Source: PVC group bacterium (lineage in GTDB: Bacteria; Verrucomicrobiota; Kiritimatiellia; SS1-B-03-39; UBA6053). Taken from it: DNA of 12,620 nucleotides. The position numbers and the translations under genes were made by a program. The stretch spans positions 1 to 12,620 of the forward strand of contig PXDP01000082.1 in assembly GCA_003565035.1 (NCBI GenBank). The letters are read 5' to 3'. Positions 5,805 to 12,620 of the stretch are shown here, one piece after another (the stretch's first letter is position 1; each line of letters begins with the position of its first letter). Under the pieces are notes generated by a model. That model was not told the DNA's origin and made no database searches. It saw nothing but the letters and a program-made list of their open reading frames with translations.

Positions 5805-7205
5805 ATGGGTCAGGATGTGGTAAATTTTGTAAGGTCGATGTTCAGATCGGCAGCATTTTGGAAAGCGGTGCTGAGTCTGATTCTGGCGCTTGCGGTGGCG
5901 ATGCTGCTTCCGGGATCCGTTTCGGAGGCGGCCAGGCGGGCGGCCTTTGTGTTTGTGTTTGCGGCCGCGTTCTGGTCGATGGAGATTATCCCGCTGTATG
6001 CGACCTCGCTGCTGGTGGTGTTGCTCAATATCTTTTTGCTGGCGCGTCCGGGCGGGGTACTGGAGATGGATGACAGCGGATACCAGACCTTTCTGGTGCC
6101 GTTTGCCAGTCCGGTGATTATGCTGTTTTTCGGCGGATTTGTGTTGGCCACGGTGTTGCACAAATACGAACTGGACCGGGCAATCGCCGGGCTGCTTCTG
6201 CGCCTGTTCGGCACCCGTCCGTTCTGGGTGATGGCGGGCATGATGCTGACTACCGCGTTTTTGTCGATGTGGATGAGCAACACCGCCACGGCGGCGATGA
6301 TGATCGGACTGGTGCGTCCTTTGTGTCAGCAGTTGGATTCGGATGACCGTTTCCGCACGGGGCTGGTGCTCTCAATTCCCTTCAGCGCGAATATCGGAGG
6401 GATTGCCACGCCGGTGGGCTCTCCTCCGAATGCAATTGCGCTGGGAATTCTGACGCAGCACGATATCCACCTGAATTTCCTCGACTGGATGCAGATGGGC
6501 GTGCCGCTGGCACTGGTGCTGCTTGTGATTACGGCGCTGATCCTGGTTTTGATGTATCCTCCAAAACACAGGCGGGTTGAATTGACCCTTCATTCGGATC
6601 AGCCCTTTGACCTCCGACGCAAAGCGGTGACGGGCATTACCGTGGGGACGGTGCTGTTATGGCTGACCTCCGGACAGCATGGCATTCCGGAAGCGCTGGT
6701 GGGGCTCTTGGCGGCGGGGCTTTACGCGGCGCTGAACCTGCTGGACAAGGAGGATTTCAAAAATTTGGAGTGGGACGTGCTGATTCTGATGTGGGGAGGG
6801 CTGGCGTTGGGGAAGGGGATGGAAATCAGCGGTCTCTCGGAGTGGATTGTTTCGCTTCCGGTGTTTGAAGCCGAGGGACTTCTGCTGGTGGGCGTGGCCA
6901 CGTTGGTGGCGATTTTCATGTCTACTGTGATGAGCAACACGGCGACCGCAACGCTGATGATTCCCATCATGATTGCGATTCCGGCCGCCAATCCCATGGT
7001 GCTGGCGATCACGGTGGCTTTGTCGTGTTCGTTTGCCATGGCACTGCCGGTTTCAACGCCGCCCAATGCCATTGCTTTCGCCTCCCGCATGATCCGCAGC
7101 CGGGATATGCTCATTCCGGGGTTGCTGATTTCTCTAATCTCCTGGGGAATTCTCCTGGCCGGCTATGACATGATGTTAGGCTTTGCCTTTAAATTTATCG
7201 ATTAA
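5805..7205 (+). CDS. DASS/SLC13-family Na+-coupled dicarboxylate (or sulfate) symporter
   Basis: This inner-membrane transporter of about 466 residues belongs to the divalent anion:Na+ symporter family, whose members carry succinate, malate, fumarate, citrate or sulfate. Two inverted repeats are visible, each with the SNT signature that binds Na+ and substrate: MSNTATAAMMIG in the first half (SNT at 158-160 from this start) and MSNTATATLMIPI in the second (377-379). Each is followed by its second motif, ANIGGIATPVGSPPN and ALPVSTPPNAIAF. About eleven hydrophobic segments are spread over the protein. The start is uncertain: GTG 5799, ATG 5805 and GTG 5817 lack good ribosome-binding sites, while ATG 5838 has TAAGG just upstream and would give 455 residues beginning MFRSAAFWK; TM1 is complete in all cases. 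The gene lies directly after a possible terminator and ends eight bases from the convergent dioxygenase. Transport of C4-dicarboxylates would suit the nearby 2-oxoglutarate dehydrogenase genes, but the substrate is inferred. Confidence 0.92.
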   Translation: MGQDVVNFVRSMFRSAAFWKAVLSLILALAVAMLLPGSVSEAARRAAFVFVFAAAFWSMEIIPLYATSLLVVLLNIFLLARPGGVLEMDDSGYQTFLVPFASPVIMLFFGGFVLATVLHKYELDRAIAGLLLRLFGTRPFWVMAGMMLTTAFLSMWMSNTATAAMMIGLVRPLCQQLDSDDRFRTGLVLSIPFSANIGGIATPVGSPPNAIALGILTQHDIHLNFLDWMQMGVPLALVLLVITALILVLMYPPKHRRVELTLHSDQPFDLRRKAVTGITVGTVLLWLTSGQHGIPEALVGLLAAGLYAALNLLDKEDFKNLEWDVLILMWGGLALGKGMEISGLSEWIVSLPVFEAEGLLLVGVATLVAIFMSTVMSNTATATLMIPIMIAIPAANPMVLAITVALSCSFAMALPVSTPPNAIAFASRMIRSRDMLIPGLLISLISWGILLAGYDMMLGFAFKFID

Positions 7206-7213
7206 TCCCGGAA

Positions 7214-8107
7214 TTACAAAGGCGGAAGTTTGGCTTCGATTTCGGCGCGGCGGGATTCGAGGGGCGGGGGGAGTTTGAGGGCCTGTCCGAGGGTTTCGAG
7301 GGGTTCGTCGACGGTGAACCCGGGCTGATCGGTGGCGATTTCGAAGAGAACGCCGCCGGGTTCCCGAAAGTAGACGGAGCGGAAGTAGTGGCGGTCCATC
7401 ACCGGGGAGGGGAGGTGCCCGCGGGTTTCGGCAAGGTCCTGTAAGGCGGCCTGGTGTGCGTCGTCGGCGGCGCGGAAGGCGATATGATGAACGGCACCGA
7501 GGCCCTGCCGGGAGCCAGGGGCGTCCGGATCGGTGAGGAGGTCGATGAATTGTCCGTGGGGGGCGGGGTTGCCGGCGATCAGGCGTTCGCGCTTTCCGTC
7601 CCGGGCATGGGGTTGATAGCCCATGGCCAGGAGGAGGTCCCGCGTGGGTGCCGGATTGCGGAGCCGGAGTTCGGTGCTGTCGAATCCGATGATGCCTGTA
7701 TCCTCTCCGACCGGGCGTTCGACAAGCGCGAGGGCCATGCCGTCGGGATCGGAAAAGAACAGGTTGTCTTCGTCGAAACGGCGTTCGCGGGTGAAGGGAA
7801 TTTGTTGCGCGCCCAGGCGTTCGGCCCAGGCGGGCAGAGAGCCTGCGGGTACGGCCAGGCGGGTGAGGGACGTGACACCGACGCCGGGGCGGGCGGGGGG
7901 CAGGTCCGGCCAGAGAAAAAAGGTGAGCGCGGTTCCCGGGTCTCCAGCGTTGTTGCCGTAGTAGAGATGGTAAGAGCCGGGCACATCAAAATTCACGGTT
8001 TTTTTCACCAGACGCATTCCGAGGCGGTCCCGGTAAAAGCGCAGGTTTGCCGACCCGTCGGAGGCGATGGCGGTGACGTGGTGCAGTCCCTGAGTGGGAA
8101 GATTCAT
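7214..8107 (-). CDS. VOC-fold ring-cleaving dioxygenase (MhqO/MhqA-like)
   Basis: This 297-residue protein is a vicinal-oxygen-chelate enzyme of the type annotated as ring-cleaving dioxygenase, related to Bacillus MhqO and to hydroquinone-cleaving enzymes. It would use a metal ion and O2 to open (methyl)hydroquinone- or catechol-like rings in the cytoplasm, often as quinone detoxification. Two VOC modules are visible, residues about 7-130 and 140-262. The metal triad fits His10 (LHHVTAIA), His208 (AVHHIAFR) and Glu256 (GGVLFEIATDQPGF). Other family marks are FYRDRLGMRLVKKTVNFD near 24-41 and RHYFRSVYFREPGG near 239-252. The start is supported by AAGGAA about eight bases upstream in the minus-strand reading and by the family's short N-terminus. 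It is transcribed divergently from sucA and ends eight bases from the symporter. A perfect palindrome 25 bases upstream may be its operator. The family is secure; the substrate is unknown. Confidence 0.9.
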   Translation of the reverse strand: MNLPTQGLHHVTAIASDGSANLRFYRDRLGMRLVKKTVNFDVPGSYHLYYGNNAGDPGTALTFFLWPDLPPARPGVGVTSLTRLAVPAGSLPAWAERLGAQQIPFTRERRFDEDNLFFSDPDGMALALVERPVGEDTGIIGFDSTELRLRNPAPTRDLLLAMGYQPHARDGKRERLIAGNPAPHGQFIDLLTDPDAPGSRQGLGAVHHIAFRAADDAHQAALQDLAETRGHLPSPVMDRHYFRSVYFREPGGVLFEIATDQPGFTVDEPLETLGQALKLPPPLESRRAEIEAKLPPL

Positions 8108-8131
8108 GAGCTGTTTCCTTGGGGGTAATGT

Positions 8132-8143
8132 CTTGAATTCAAG
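8132..8143. promoter_or_regulatory. Perfect 12-base palindrome, candidate MarR/MhqR-type operator
   Basis: CTTGAATTCAAG is a perfect palindrome located 25 bases upstream of the dioxygenase start codon, in the divergent region shared with sucA. Its centre, CTnGAATTCnAG, matches the core I recall for the Bacillus subtilis MhqR operator (CTCGAATTCGAG), and MhqR controls the homologous ring-cleaving dioxygenase gene mhqO. No regulator gene of the MarR family is in the window. The palindrome is seen directly; its role is inferred from this resemblance and its position. Confidence 0.4.
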
Positions 8144-8216
8144 GTAAATGGTTTTTGCGGAGTTGCAAGACAGGAGATGTGAAAAGAATAAGACGGGTTT
8201 CCGCAGTGGAAAAAGG

Positions 8217-8244
8217 TTGAACGCCGATGGATTACGGTTAGGAT
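8217..8244 (+). promoter_or_regulatory. Weak candidate promoter for sucA
   Basis: TTGAAC (8217-8222) and TAGGAT (8239-8244) are separated by 16 bases and match the sigma-70 hexamers at four of six positions each. Transcription would begin near 8251 and leave a leader of about 30 bases before the ATG at 8283. The match is modest and no other pair in the region is better. Confidence 0.25.
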
Positions 8245-8282
8245 CATATGAAAATCAAATACACTTTTCAACACGGACCATT

Positions 8283-11123
8283 ATGCAATTAAACGGAAAC
8301 GGTTTGCCGGATGCCAGCGCGCTGGCGTACTTGGAGTCGCTGCAGGAGGAATTTATTCACGATCCTGATTCGGTGTCGCCGGATTGGCGGGCGGTGTTTG
8401 AAGGGGAGGGCGGTGGTGCCGCGTTTGTGAATCACCGTGCTTTGCAAGAGGAAATCTCCCGTCAGGTGCGCACCCGTTCGACCTGTGCGCTGATGCCCGG
8501 ACCCGCGCACGAGGAGCCGGCGATGGACCAGGGGTGGATGGCGAAGCAGGCGGCGGTGCTTCGTCTGATTCAGGCCTATCGGATTCTGGGGCATGTGGCG
8601 GCAAAAACGGACCCGATCCGTCTGCGGGTACAGCCCAACGTTCCGGATTTGGATCCGTACGCGCTGGGGCTGACCGAGCAGGACATGGAGGTGGAGTTTA
8701 ACACCGGAAATCTGGTGGCACCCGATTACATGAAGTTGCGGGATATTGTGCATATGCTGCGGGAGACCTACACCGGGTCGATCGGAATTGAGTTCATGTT
8801 CATTTCGGATGCGGACCAGAAAAACTGGCTGATGAAGCGGATCGAGAGCACGCGGGCCAAAGAGACGCTGTCGGTTGAGGAGAAGATGACGCTGCTGTCG
8901 CAGTTAACTGCGAGCGAGGGGATGGAGAAGTATCTGCATGTGAAATTTTCGGGGAAGAAGCGCTTTTCGCTGGAGGGGGGGGAGTCGTTTATTCCGCTGG
9001 TGCACGAAGCCATCCAGCGGGCGGGTGCTCAGGGGGTGGATGAGGTGGTGATTGGCATGGCGCACCGGGGTCGGCTGAATATTCTGACCAATGTGATGGG
9101 CAAGGCCCCGAGCGCGCTTTTCCGGGAATTCGGGGATCACGTTCAGGGGTTGGATGACCGGATGACCGGGGATGTGAAATATCACCAGGGTTTCAGTTCG
9201 GATGTGAAGACCCCGGGCGGGATCGTGCATTTGGCGCTGGCGTTTAATCCGTCGCATCTGGAGATCATCAATCCGGTGATCTGCGGCAGCTCGCGGGCGC
9301 GTATGGACCGGGCCGGGGACACGACGCTGACGAAAGTGCTGCCATTGCTGGTGCATGGCGATGCGGCGCTGGCGGGGCAGGGGGTGGTGTATGAAACCGC
9401 GCAGTTGGCGCAGACCCGGGGATACAGCACCGGCGGCGCGCTGCATGTGGTGATCAACAATCAGATCGGATTCACCACCAGCCATCCGCTCGATTCCCGC
9501 TCCTCGCTGTACTGCACGGACGTGGGTAAAGTGAACAACTGTCCGATTTTCCATGTGAACGGGGATGACCCCGAGGCGGTCCTCTGGGCGGTGCGCACGG
9601 CGGTGGATTTCCGGATGAAGTTCAAGAAAGATGTCTACATTGATTTGATGTGTTTCCGGCGGCACGGGCACAACGAGGGGGACGAGCCTTCGGTGACGCA
9701 GCCAATGATGTACCGGGCGATCCGCAAGCATCCGGGTACGCCGACGGTCTACGCCAACCGGCTGGAGCGTGAAGGGTTCATTGAAAAGAATACCCAGAAA
9801 GAGATGTTCATGGCCTATCGTGACGCGCTGGACGAGGGCGAGCAGGTGGCTCCGAATATTGTGCCGCGGGATCTGCACACCAAGTATTACACGGCGTGGC
9901 GTCCCTACCTGAATGGAAAATGGTCGGACAAGGCGAAGACGGCGGTGAGTGTGCGGAAGCTGAAAAAGCTGGGCAATGAGGCCTGTACCGTGCCGGAGGA
10001 TTTTTCGCTGCATCCCGGGGTGCGCAAATTGATCGATGACCGGGTGGCGATGGTGAACGGCGATGTGCCGTTGGACTGGGGCTGTGCGGAGACGCTGGCC
10101 TATGCCTCGCTGCTGGACGAGGGATTCCGGGTCCGGATTTCCGGACAGGACAGTGGCCGCGGCACCTTTTTCCACCGACACGCGGCCCTGCATGACTATA
10201 ATTCGGGCCGGAAATTTATTCCCCTGGCGCAGATGGCAACCGAGCGGGGCACAAAATTCAATGTGTTCGATTCGATTCTTTCGGAGGAGGCGGTGCTGGG
10301 CTTTGAGTACGGATACAGCATGACCGAGCCCGGCACGCTCACGCTCTGGGAGGCGCAATACGGTGATTTCGCGAACGGTGCCCAGGTGCTGGTGGATCAG
10401 TTCATCAGCTCGTCCCAGCAGAAATGGAATTTATTTTCGGGTTTGGTGATGATGCTTCCGCATGGGTGGGAGGGTCAGGGGCCGGAGCATTCGTCGGCGC
10501 GTCTGGAGCGCTTTCTGCAGTTGTGCGCCCAGGAAAATATGCAGGTGATTGTGCCGTCCACGGCGGCGCAGATGTTTCACGCGCTGCGGCGTCAGTTGGT
10601 GCGCAAACTTCGGATTCCCCTGATCATCATGAGTCCGAAAAGCATGTTGCGCAAAAAGGAATCGTTCTCCAGTCTTGAGGATCTGTCCAAGGGCCGGTTT
10701 ATGAATTTGATTCCGGAGGTGGACACCCACCTGAAGCCGGAGAAGATCACGCGCCTGGTGCTGTGCAGCGGCAAAGTGTATTATGAACTGGCGGCCAAGC
10801 GCGCGGAGCGGGAGTTGCGGAATGTGGCGCTGATCCGGATTGAGCAGTTGTATCCGTTTGATGAGCAGGCGCTGAAGCAGGAGCTGGAGCATTATCCGAA
10901 CCTGCGGGATGTGGTGTGGTGTCAGGAAGAGCCCATGAATCAGGGAGCCTGGTATCAGATTCAGCACCGGCTGCATCAGTGTATCCGCAATCACCACACG
11001 CTCAGTTTCGCCGGGCGGGTGGCCTGCTCGGCGCCCGCTGGCGGCAGTCCGCTGCGGCATAATCAGCGCGAACAACTGCTTATTCATCAGGCACTTGATC
11101 TTGAAGTTCCCTCCTTTACCTGA
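8283..11123 (+). CDS. sucA: 2-oxoglutarate dehydrogenase E1 component
   Basis: This 946-residue thiamine-diphosphate enzyme decarboxylates 2-oxoglutarate and passes the succinyl group to the lipoyl arm of E2, a step of the TCA cycle. Length is close to the 933 of Escherichia coli SucA. The N-terminal ALAYLESLQEEFIHDPDSVS segment is the usual E2-contacting arm. Active-site and cofactor motifs follow: GMAHRGRLNIL (His261), GDVKYH (296-301), FNPSHLE (321-327), GQGVVYET (365-372), NNQIGFTT (392-399), RRHGHNEGDEPS (459-470), GQDSGRGTFFHRHA (621-634) and EEAVLGFEYGYS (668-679). It looks complete. I place the start at the ATG at 8283 because MQLNGNGLPDASALAYL gives a family-like N-terminus; the frame is open back to an ATG at 8148 with AAGG upstream, but those 45 extra residues look non-conserved and polar. 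The ribosome-binding site at 8283 is weak. The downstream sucB, 47 bases away, forms an operon with it. Confidence 0.97.
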   Translation: MQLNGNGLPDASALAYLESLQEEFIHDPDSVSPDWRAVFEGEGGGAAFVNHRALQEEISRQVRTRSTCALMPGPAHEEPAMDQGWMAKQAAVLRLIQAYRILGHVAAKTDPIRLRVQPNVPDLDPYALGLTEQDMEVEFNTGNLVAPDYMKLRDIVHMLRETYTGSIGIEFMFISDADQKNWLMKRIESTRAKETLSVEEKMTLLSQLTASEGMEKYLHVKFSGKKRFSLEGGESFIPLVHEAIQRAGAQGVDEVVIGMAHRGRLNILTNVMGKAPSALFREFGDHVQGLDDRMTGDVKYHQGFSSDVKTPGGIVHLALAFNPSHLEIINPVICGSSRARMDRAGDTTLTKVLPLLVHGDAALAGQGVVYETAQLAQTRGYSTGGALHVVINNQIGFTTSHPLDSRSSLYCTDVGKVNNCPIFHVNGDDPEAVLWAVRTAVDFRMKFKKDVYIDLMCFRRHGHNEGDEPSVTQPMMYRAIRKHPGTPTVYANRLEREGFIEKNTQKEMFMAYRDALDEGEQVAPNIVPRDLHTKYYTAWRPYLNGKWSDKAKTAVSVRKLKKLGNEACTVPEDFSLHPGVRKLIDDRVAMVNGDVPLDWGCAETLAYASLLDEGFRVRISGQDSGRGTFFHRHAALHDYNSGRKFIPLAQMATERGTKFNVFDSILSEEAVLGFEYGYSMTEPGTLTLWEAQYGDFANGAQVLVDQFISSSQQKWNLFSGLVMMLPHGWEGQGPEHSSARLERFLQLCAQENMQVIVPSTAAQMFHALRRQLVRKLRIPLIIMSPKSMLRKKESFSSLEDLSKGRFMNLIPEVDTHLKPEKITRLVLCSGKVYYELAAKRAERELRNVALIRIEQLYPFDEQALKQELEHYPNLRDVVWCQEEPMNQGAWYQIQHRLHQCIRNHHTLSFAGRVACSAPAGGSPLRHNQREQLLIHQALDLEVPSFT

Positions 11124-11170
11124 CATGTTTCTTTTTCTTTTTAACGACCCTAACCTTTCCGAGTGAATCC

Positions 11171-12514
11171 ATGAGTATTGATATCAAAACCCCCGAACTC
11201 CCCGAATCCGTTGATGAAGCGACGTTGCTGACCTGGCATGTGAACGACGGTGATGAGGTCATGCGGGATGACAAGCTCGCGGATGTGGAGACTGATAAAA
11301 TTGTTCTGGAGGTGTTTGCGCCGGCGGACGGGGTGCTGCAGGTGAATGTGGAGGAGGGCGGCACTCTGAAACGCGGGGACGTGATGGGGGTCCTGAAAGA
11401 AGGGTCCGCCTCCGGAGCCTCGGGGGACAAGAGCGGATCCGATACGAGCGGAGCCAATAAAAAATCCTCCGATGAAAAAAGTGAACGTGCTGCGGAGGAC
11501 CGTCCCGGCGGCACCGGGCCGACGGCCAAAGCGGAAGCCGAAAGCAGCGGATCTCCTGCGGGTGAAGAGAAGGTGGACGTTTCGGCTCTTCAGGGGCTGA
11601 GTCCGGCGGTACGAAAGCTTCTGCTGGAGCATAATTTGCAGCCGGGTCAGATCCAGGGCACAGGCAAAGACAACCGGATTACGCGTCAGGATGTTTTACG
11701 ATTTATTGAAGAAACCCCCGAGGCGAAAAAGAATCTCGGACTTGGTGCCCCGGAGCGGGTTTTGGATCTCTCGGTTGCAGGCAAAGCCAGTACATCAAAG
11801 CCGGCCGCAGATGACCCGAGCATTAAACGGGTGCCGATGTCCCAGTTGCGCCAGCGGGTGGCCACCCGTCTTAAAGAGGTGCAGAATACTGCGGCGCTTC
11901 TGAGTACCTTTAACGAAGTGAACATGAAGCCGGTGATGGATATCCGCGCCAAATACAAAGAGCGGTTTGAAAAAGACTACGGGGTGAAGCTCGGGTTTAT
12001 GTCGTTCTTTGTAAAGGCCACGGTGGAGGCTCTGAAAAAGTTTCCCGTGATCAACGCTTCTCTGGACGGGAAAGATATTCTGTATCATGAGGCGTATCAC
12101 ATCGGGATTGCGGTGGATTCTCCCCGCGGACTGGTGGTGCCGGTGCTGCGGAATGCGGAGACGATGAGTTTCGCGGAGGTGGAGAAGCAGATCCGGGGTC
12201 TGGCCGGGAAAGCCAAGGATGCCAAACTGGCGTATGAGGATTTGATTGGCGGCACCTTCACGATTACCAACGGCGGCACCTTCGGGTCTATGCTGTCCAC
12301 GCCGATTATCAATGCGCCGCAGAGTGCCATTTTGGGAATGCACGCCATTCAGGAACGCCCCTGGGTCGAAAACGGCCAGGTGGTCATCCGGCCGGTAATG
12401 TACCTGGCGCTGACCTATGATCACCGGATCATTGATGGCCGGGACGCGGTGCAGTTTCTCGTGAGTCTGAAACAATCCCTTGAAGACCCCGCGCAGTTGA
12501 TGCTGCAACTTTGA
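11171..12514 (+). CDS. sucB: Dihydrolipoyllysine succinyltransferase, E2 of 2-oxoglutarate dehydrogenase
   Basis: This 447-residue E2 subunit forms the core of the 2-oxoglutarate dehydrogenase complex and transfers the succinyl group from its lipoyl arm to CoA. Domains in order are: one lipoyl domain (about 2-77) with the lipoylated Lys43 in VETDKIVLEV; a flexible linker (about 78-137) rich in Ser, Gly, Ala, Lys and Glu; the peripheral subunit-binding domain (about 142-180, LSPAVRKLLLEHNL to VLRFIE); a second linker; and the catalytic domain (about 217-447) ending with the active-site DHRIIDGRDA (His418, Asp422). KTPELPESVDEATL at the N-terminus and GGTFTITNGGTFGSMLSTPI favour a succinyl- over an acetyl- or branched-chain acyltransferase, as does the sucA neighbour. 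The ATG at 11171 fits the family; only a weak GAG seven bases upstream is seen. The 47-base gap after sucA contains a pyrimidine run but no hairpin. No lpd gene follows within the window. Confidence 0.97.
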   Translation: MSIDIKTPELPESVDEATLLTWHVNDGDEVMRDDKLADVETDKIVLEVFAPADGVLQVNVEEGGTLKRGDVMGVLKEGSASGASGDKSGSDTSGANKKSSDEKSERAAEDRPGGTGPTAKAEAESSGSPAGEEKVDVSALQGLSPAVRKLLLEHNLQPGQIQGTGKDNRITRQDVLRFIEETPEAKKNLGLGAPERVLDLSVAGKASTSKPAADDPSIKRVPMSQLRQRVATRLKEVQNTAALLSTFNEVNMKPVMDIRAKYKERFEKDYGVKLGFMSFFVKATVEALKKFPVINASLDGKDILYHEAYHIGIAVDSPRGLVVPVLRNAETMSFAEVEKQIRGLAGKAKDAKLAYEDLIGGTFTITNGGTFGSMLSTPIINAPQSAILGMHAIQERPWVENGQVVIRPVMYLALTYDHRIIDGRDAVQFLVSLKQSLEDPAQLMLQL

Positions 12515-12515
12515 C

Positions 12516-12620
12516 ATGAAGGATCTGGTGTTTTCCTGTCCCGCGTGCGGTAAACCTCTGGTAGTTGAGGAGGAGGCGGCGGGCACAGATATCACCTGCC
12601 CTCTGTGTGACACGGAGATC
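12516..12620 (+). CDS. Zinc-ribbon protein, N-terminal part (cut by window end)
   Basis: An open frame starts at the ATG one base after the sucB stop and runs without a stop to the window end (35 codons). It encodes MKDLVFSCPACGK followed by CPLCDTEI, giving a CxxC-x16-CxxC pattern (Cys8, Cys11, Cys28, Cys31) that should form a treble-clef or rubredoxin-like zinc ribbon. Short N-terminal zinc ribbons of this form, with an acidic EEEAAG loop, are common at the start of otherwise diverse proteins in Verrucomicrobiota-like bacteria. What follows the ribbon is outside the window, so no function is given. The one-base spacing suggests co-transcription and perhaps translational coupling with sucB. 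Confidence 0.7.
   Translation, partial: MKDLVFSCPACGKPLVVEEEAAGTDITCPLCDTEI

Noticed and set aside
8904..10358. A 484-codon open frame on the minus strand opposite sucA
   Set aside because: It is an antisense shadow of sucA, rich in His, Arg, Pro and Gln, without motifs; sucA itself is fully conserved in this stretch.
11128..11142. 15-base pyrimidine run between sucA and sucB as a terminator
   Set aside because: No GC-rich hairpin precedes it, and sucA-sucB order and spacing fit one operon.

Overview
The window carries ten protein-coding genes, the last one cut by the window end, and no RNA genes, CRISPR arrays or insertion sequences that I can see. The coding sequence is GC-rich with a strong third-position bias, which produces long meaningless antisense ORFs. 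The source is a bacterium. A stand-alone SucA/SucB 2-oxoglutarate dehydrogenase pair and an oxygen-using ring-cleavage dioxygenase point to aerobic or oxygen-tolerant metabolism. The N-terminus of SucA and the small zinc-ribbon start after sucB resemble what I associate with the Verrucomicrobiota/Kiritimatiellota/Planctomycetota group. That placement is an inference of modest confidence.

Left part (1-4101): a YmdB-type metallophosphoesterase on the minus strand, a compact VapBC-type toxin-antitoxin pair on the plus strand, and the disaggregase ClpB on the minus strand. The toxin-antitoxin pair is much lower in GC than its neighbours, and its toxin gene overlaps the 3' end of clpB by 13 bases. 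It looks like an acquired module inserted between housekeeping genes. An AT-rich region of about 340 bases (4102-4445) separates clpB from the next, divergent transcription unit.

Middle part (4446-8107): a TIM-barrel sugar isomerase/epimerase-like protein closely followed by a small two-helix membrane protein, then a possible rho-independent terminator. Next come a DASS/SLC13 dicarboxylate-type symporter and, convergent to it, a VOC-fold ring-cleaving dioxygenase of the MhqO/MhqA type. The dioxygenase and sucA diverge from a 175-base region that contains a perfect 12-base palindrome resembling a MarR-family (MhqR-like) operator.

Right part (8283-12620): sucA (E1o) and sucB (E2o) of the 2-oxoglutarate dehydrogenase complex, in operon order. 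One base after sucB a small zinc-ribbon protein begins and runs off the window. No lipoamide dehydrogenase (E3) gene is present. The transporter could supply dicarboxylates to the same part of central metabolism. I do not see a clearly new multi-gene system. The items most worth checking are the toxin-antitoxin control region, the dioxygenase operator, an Asn-to-Asp change in the YmdB metal site, and the uncharacterised two-helix membrane protein.
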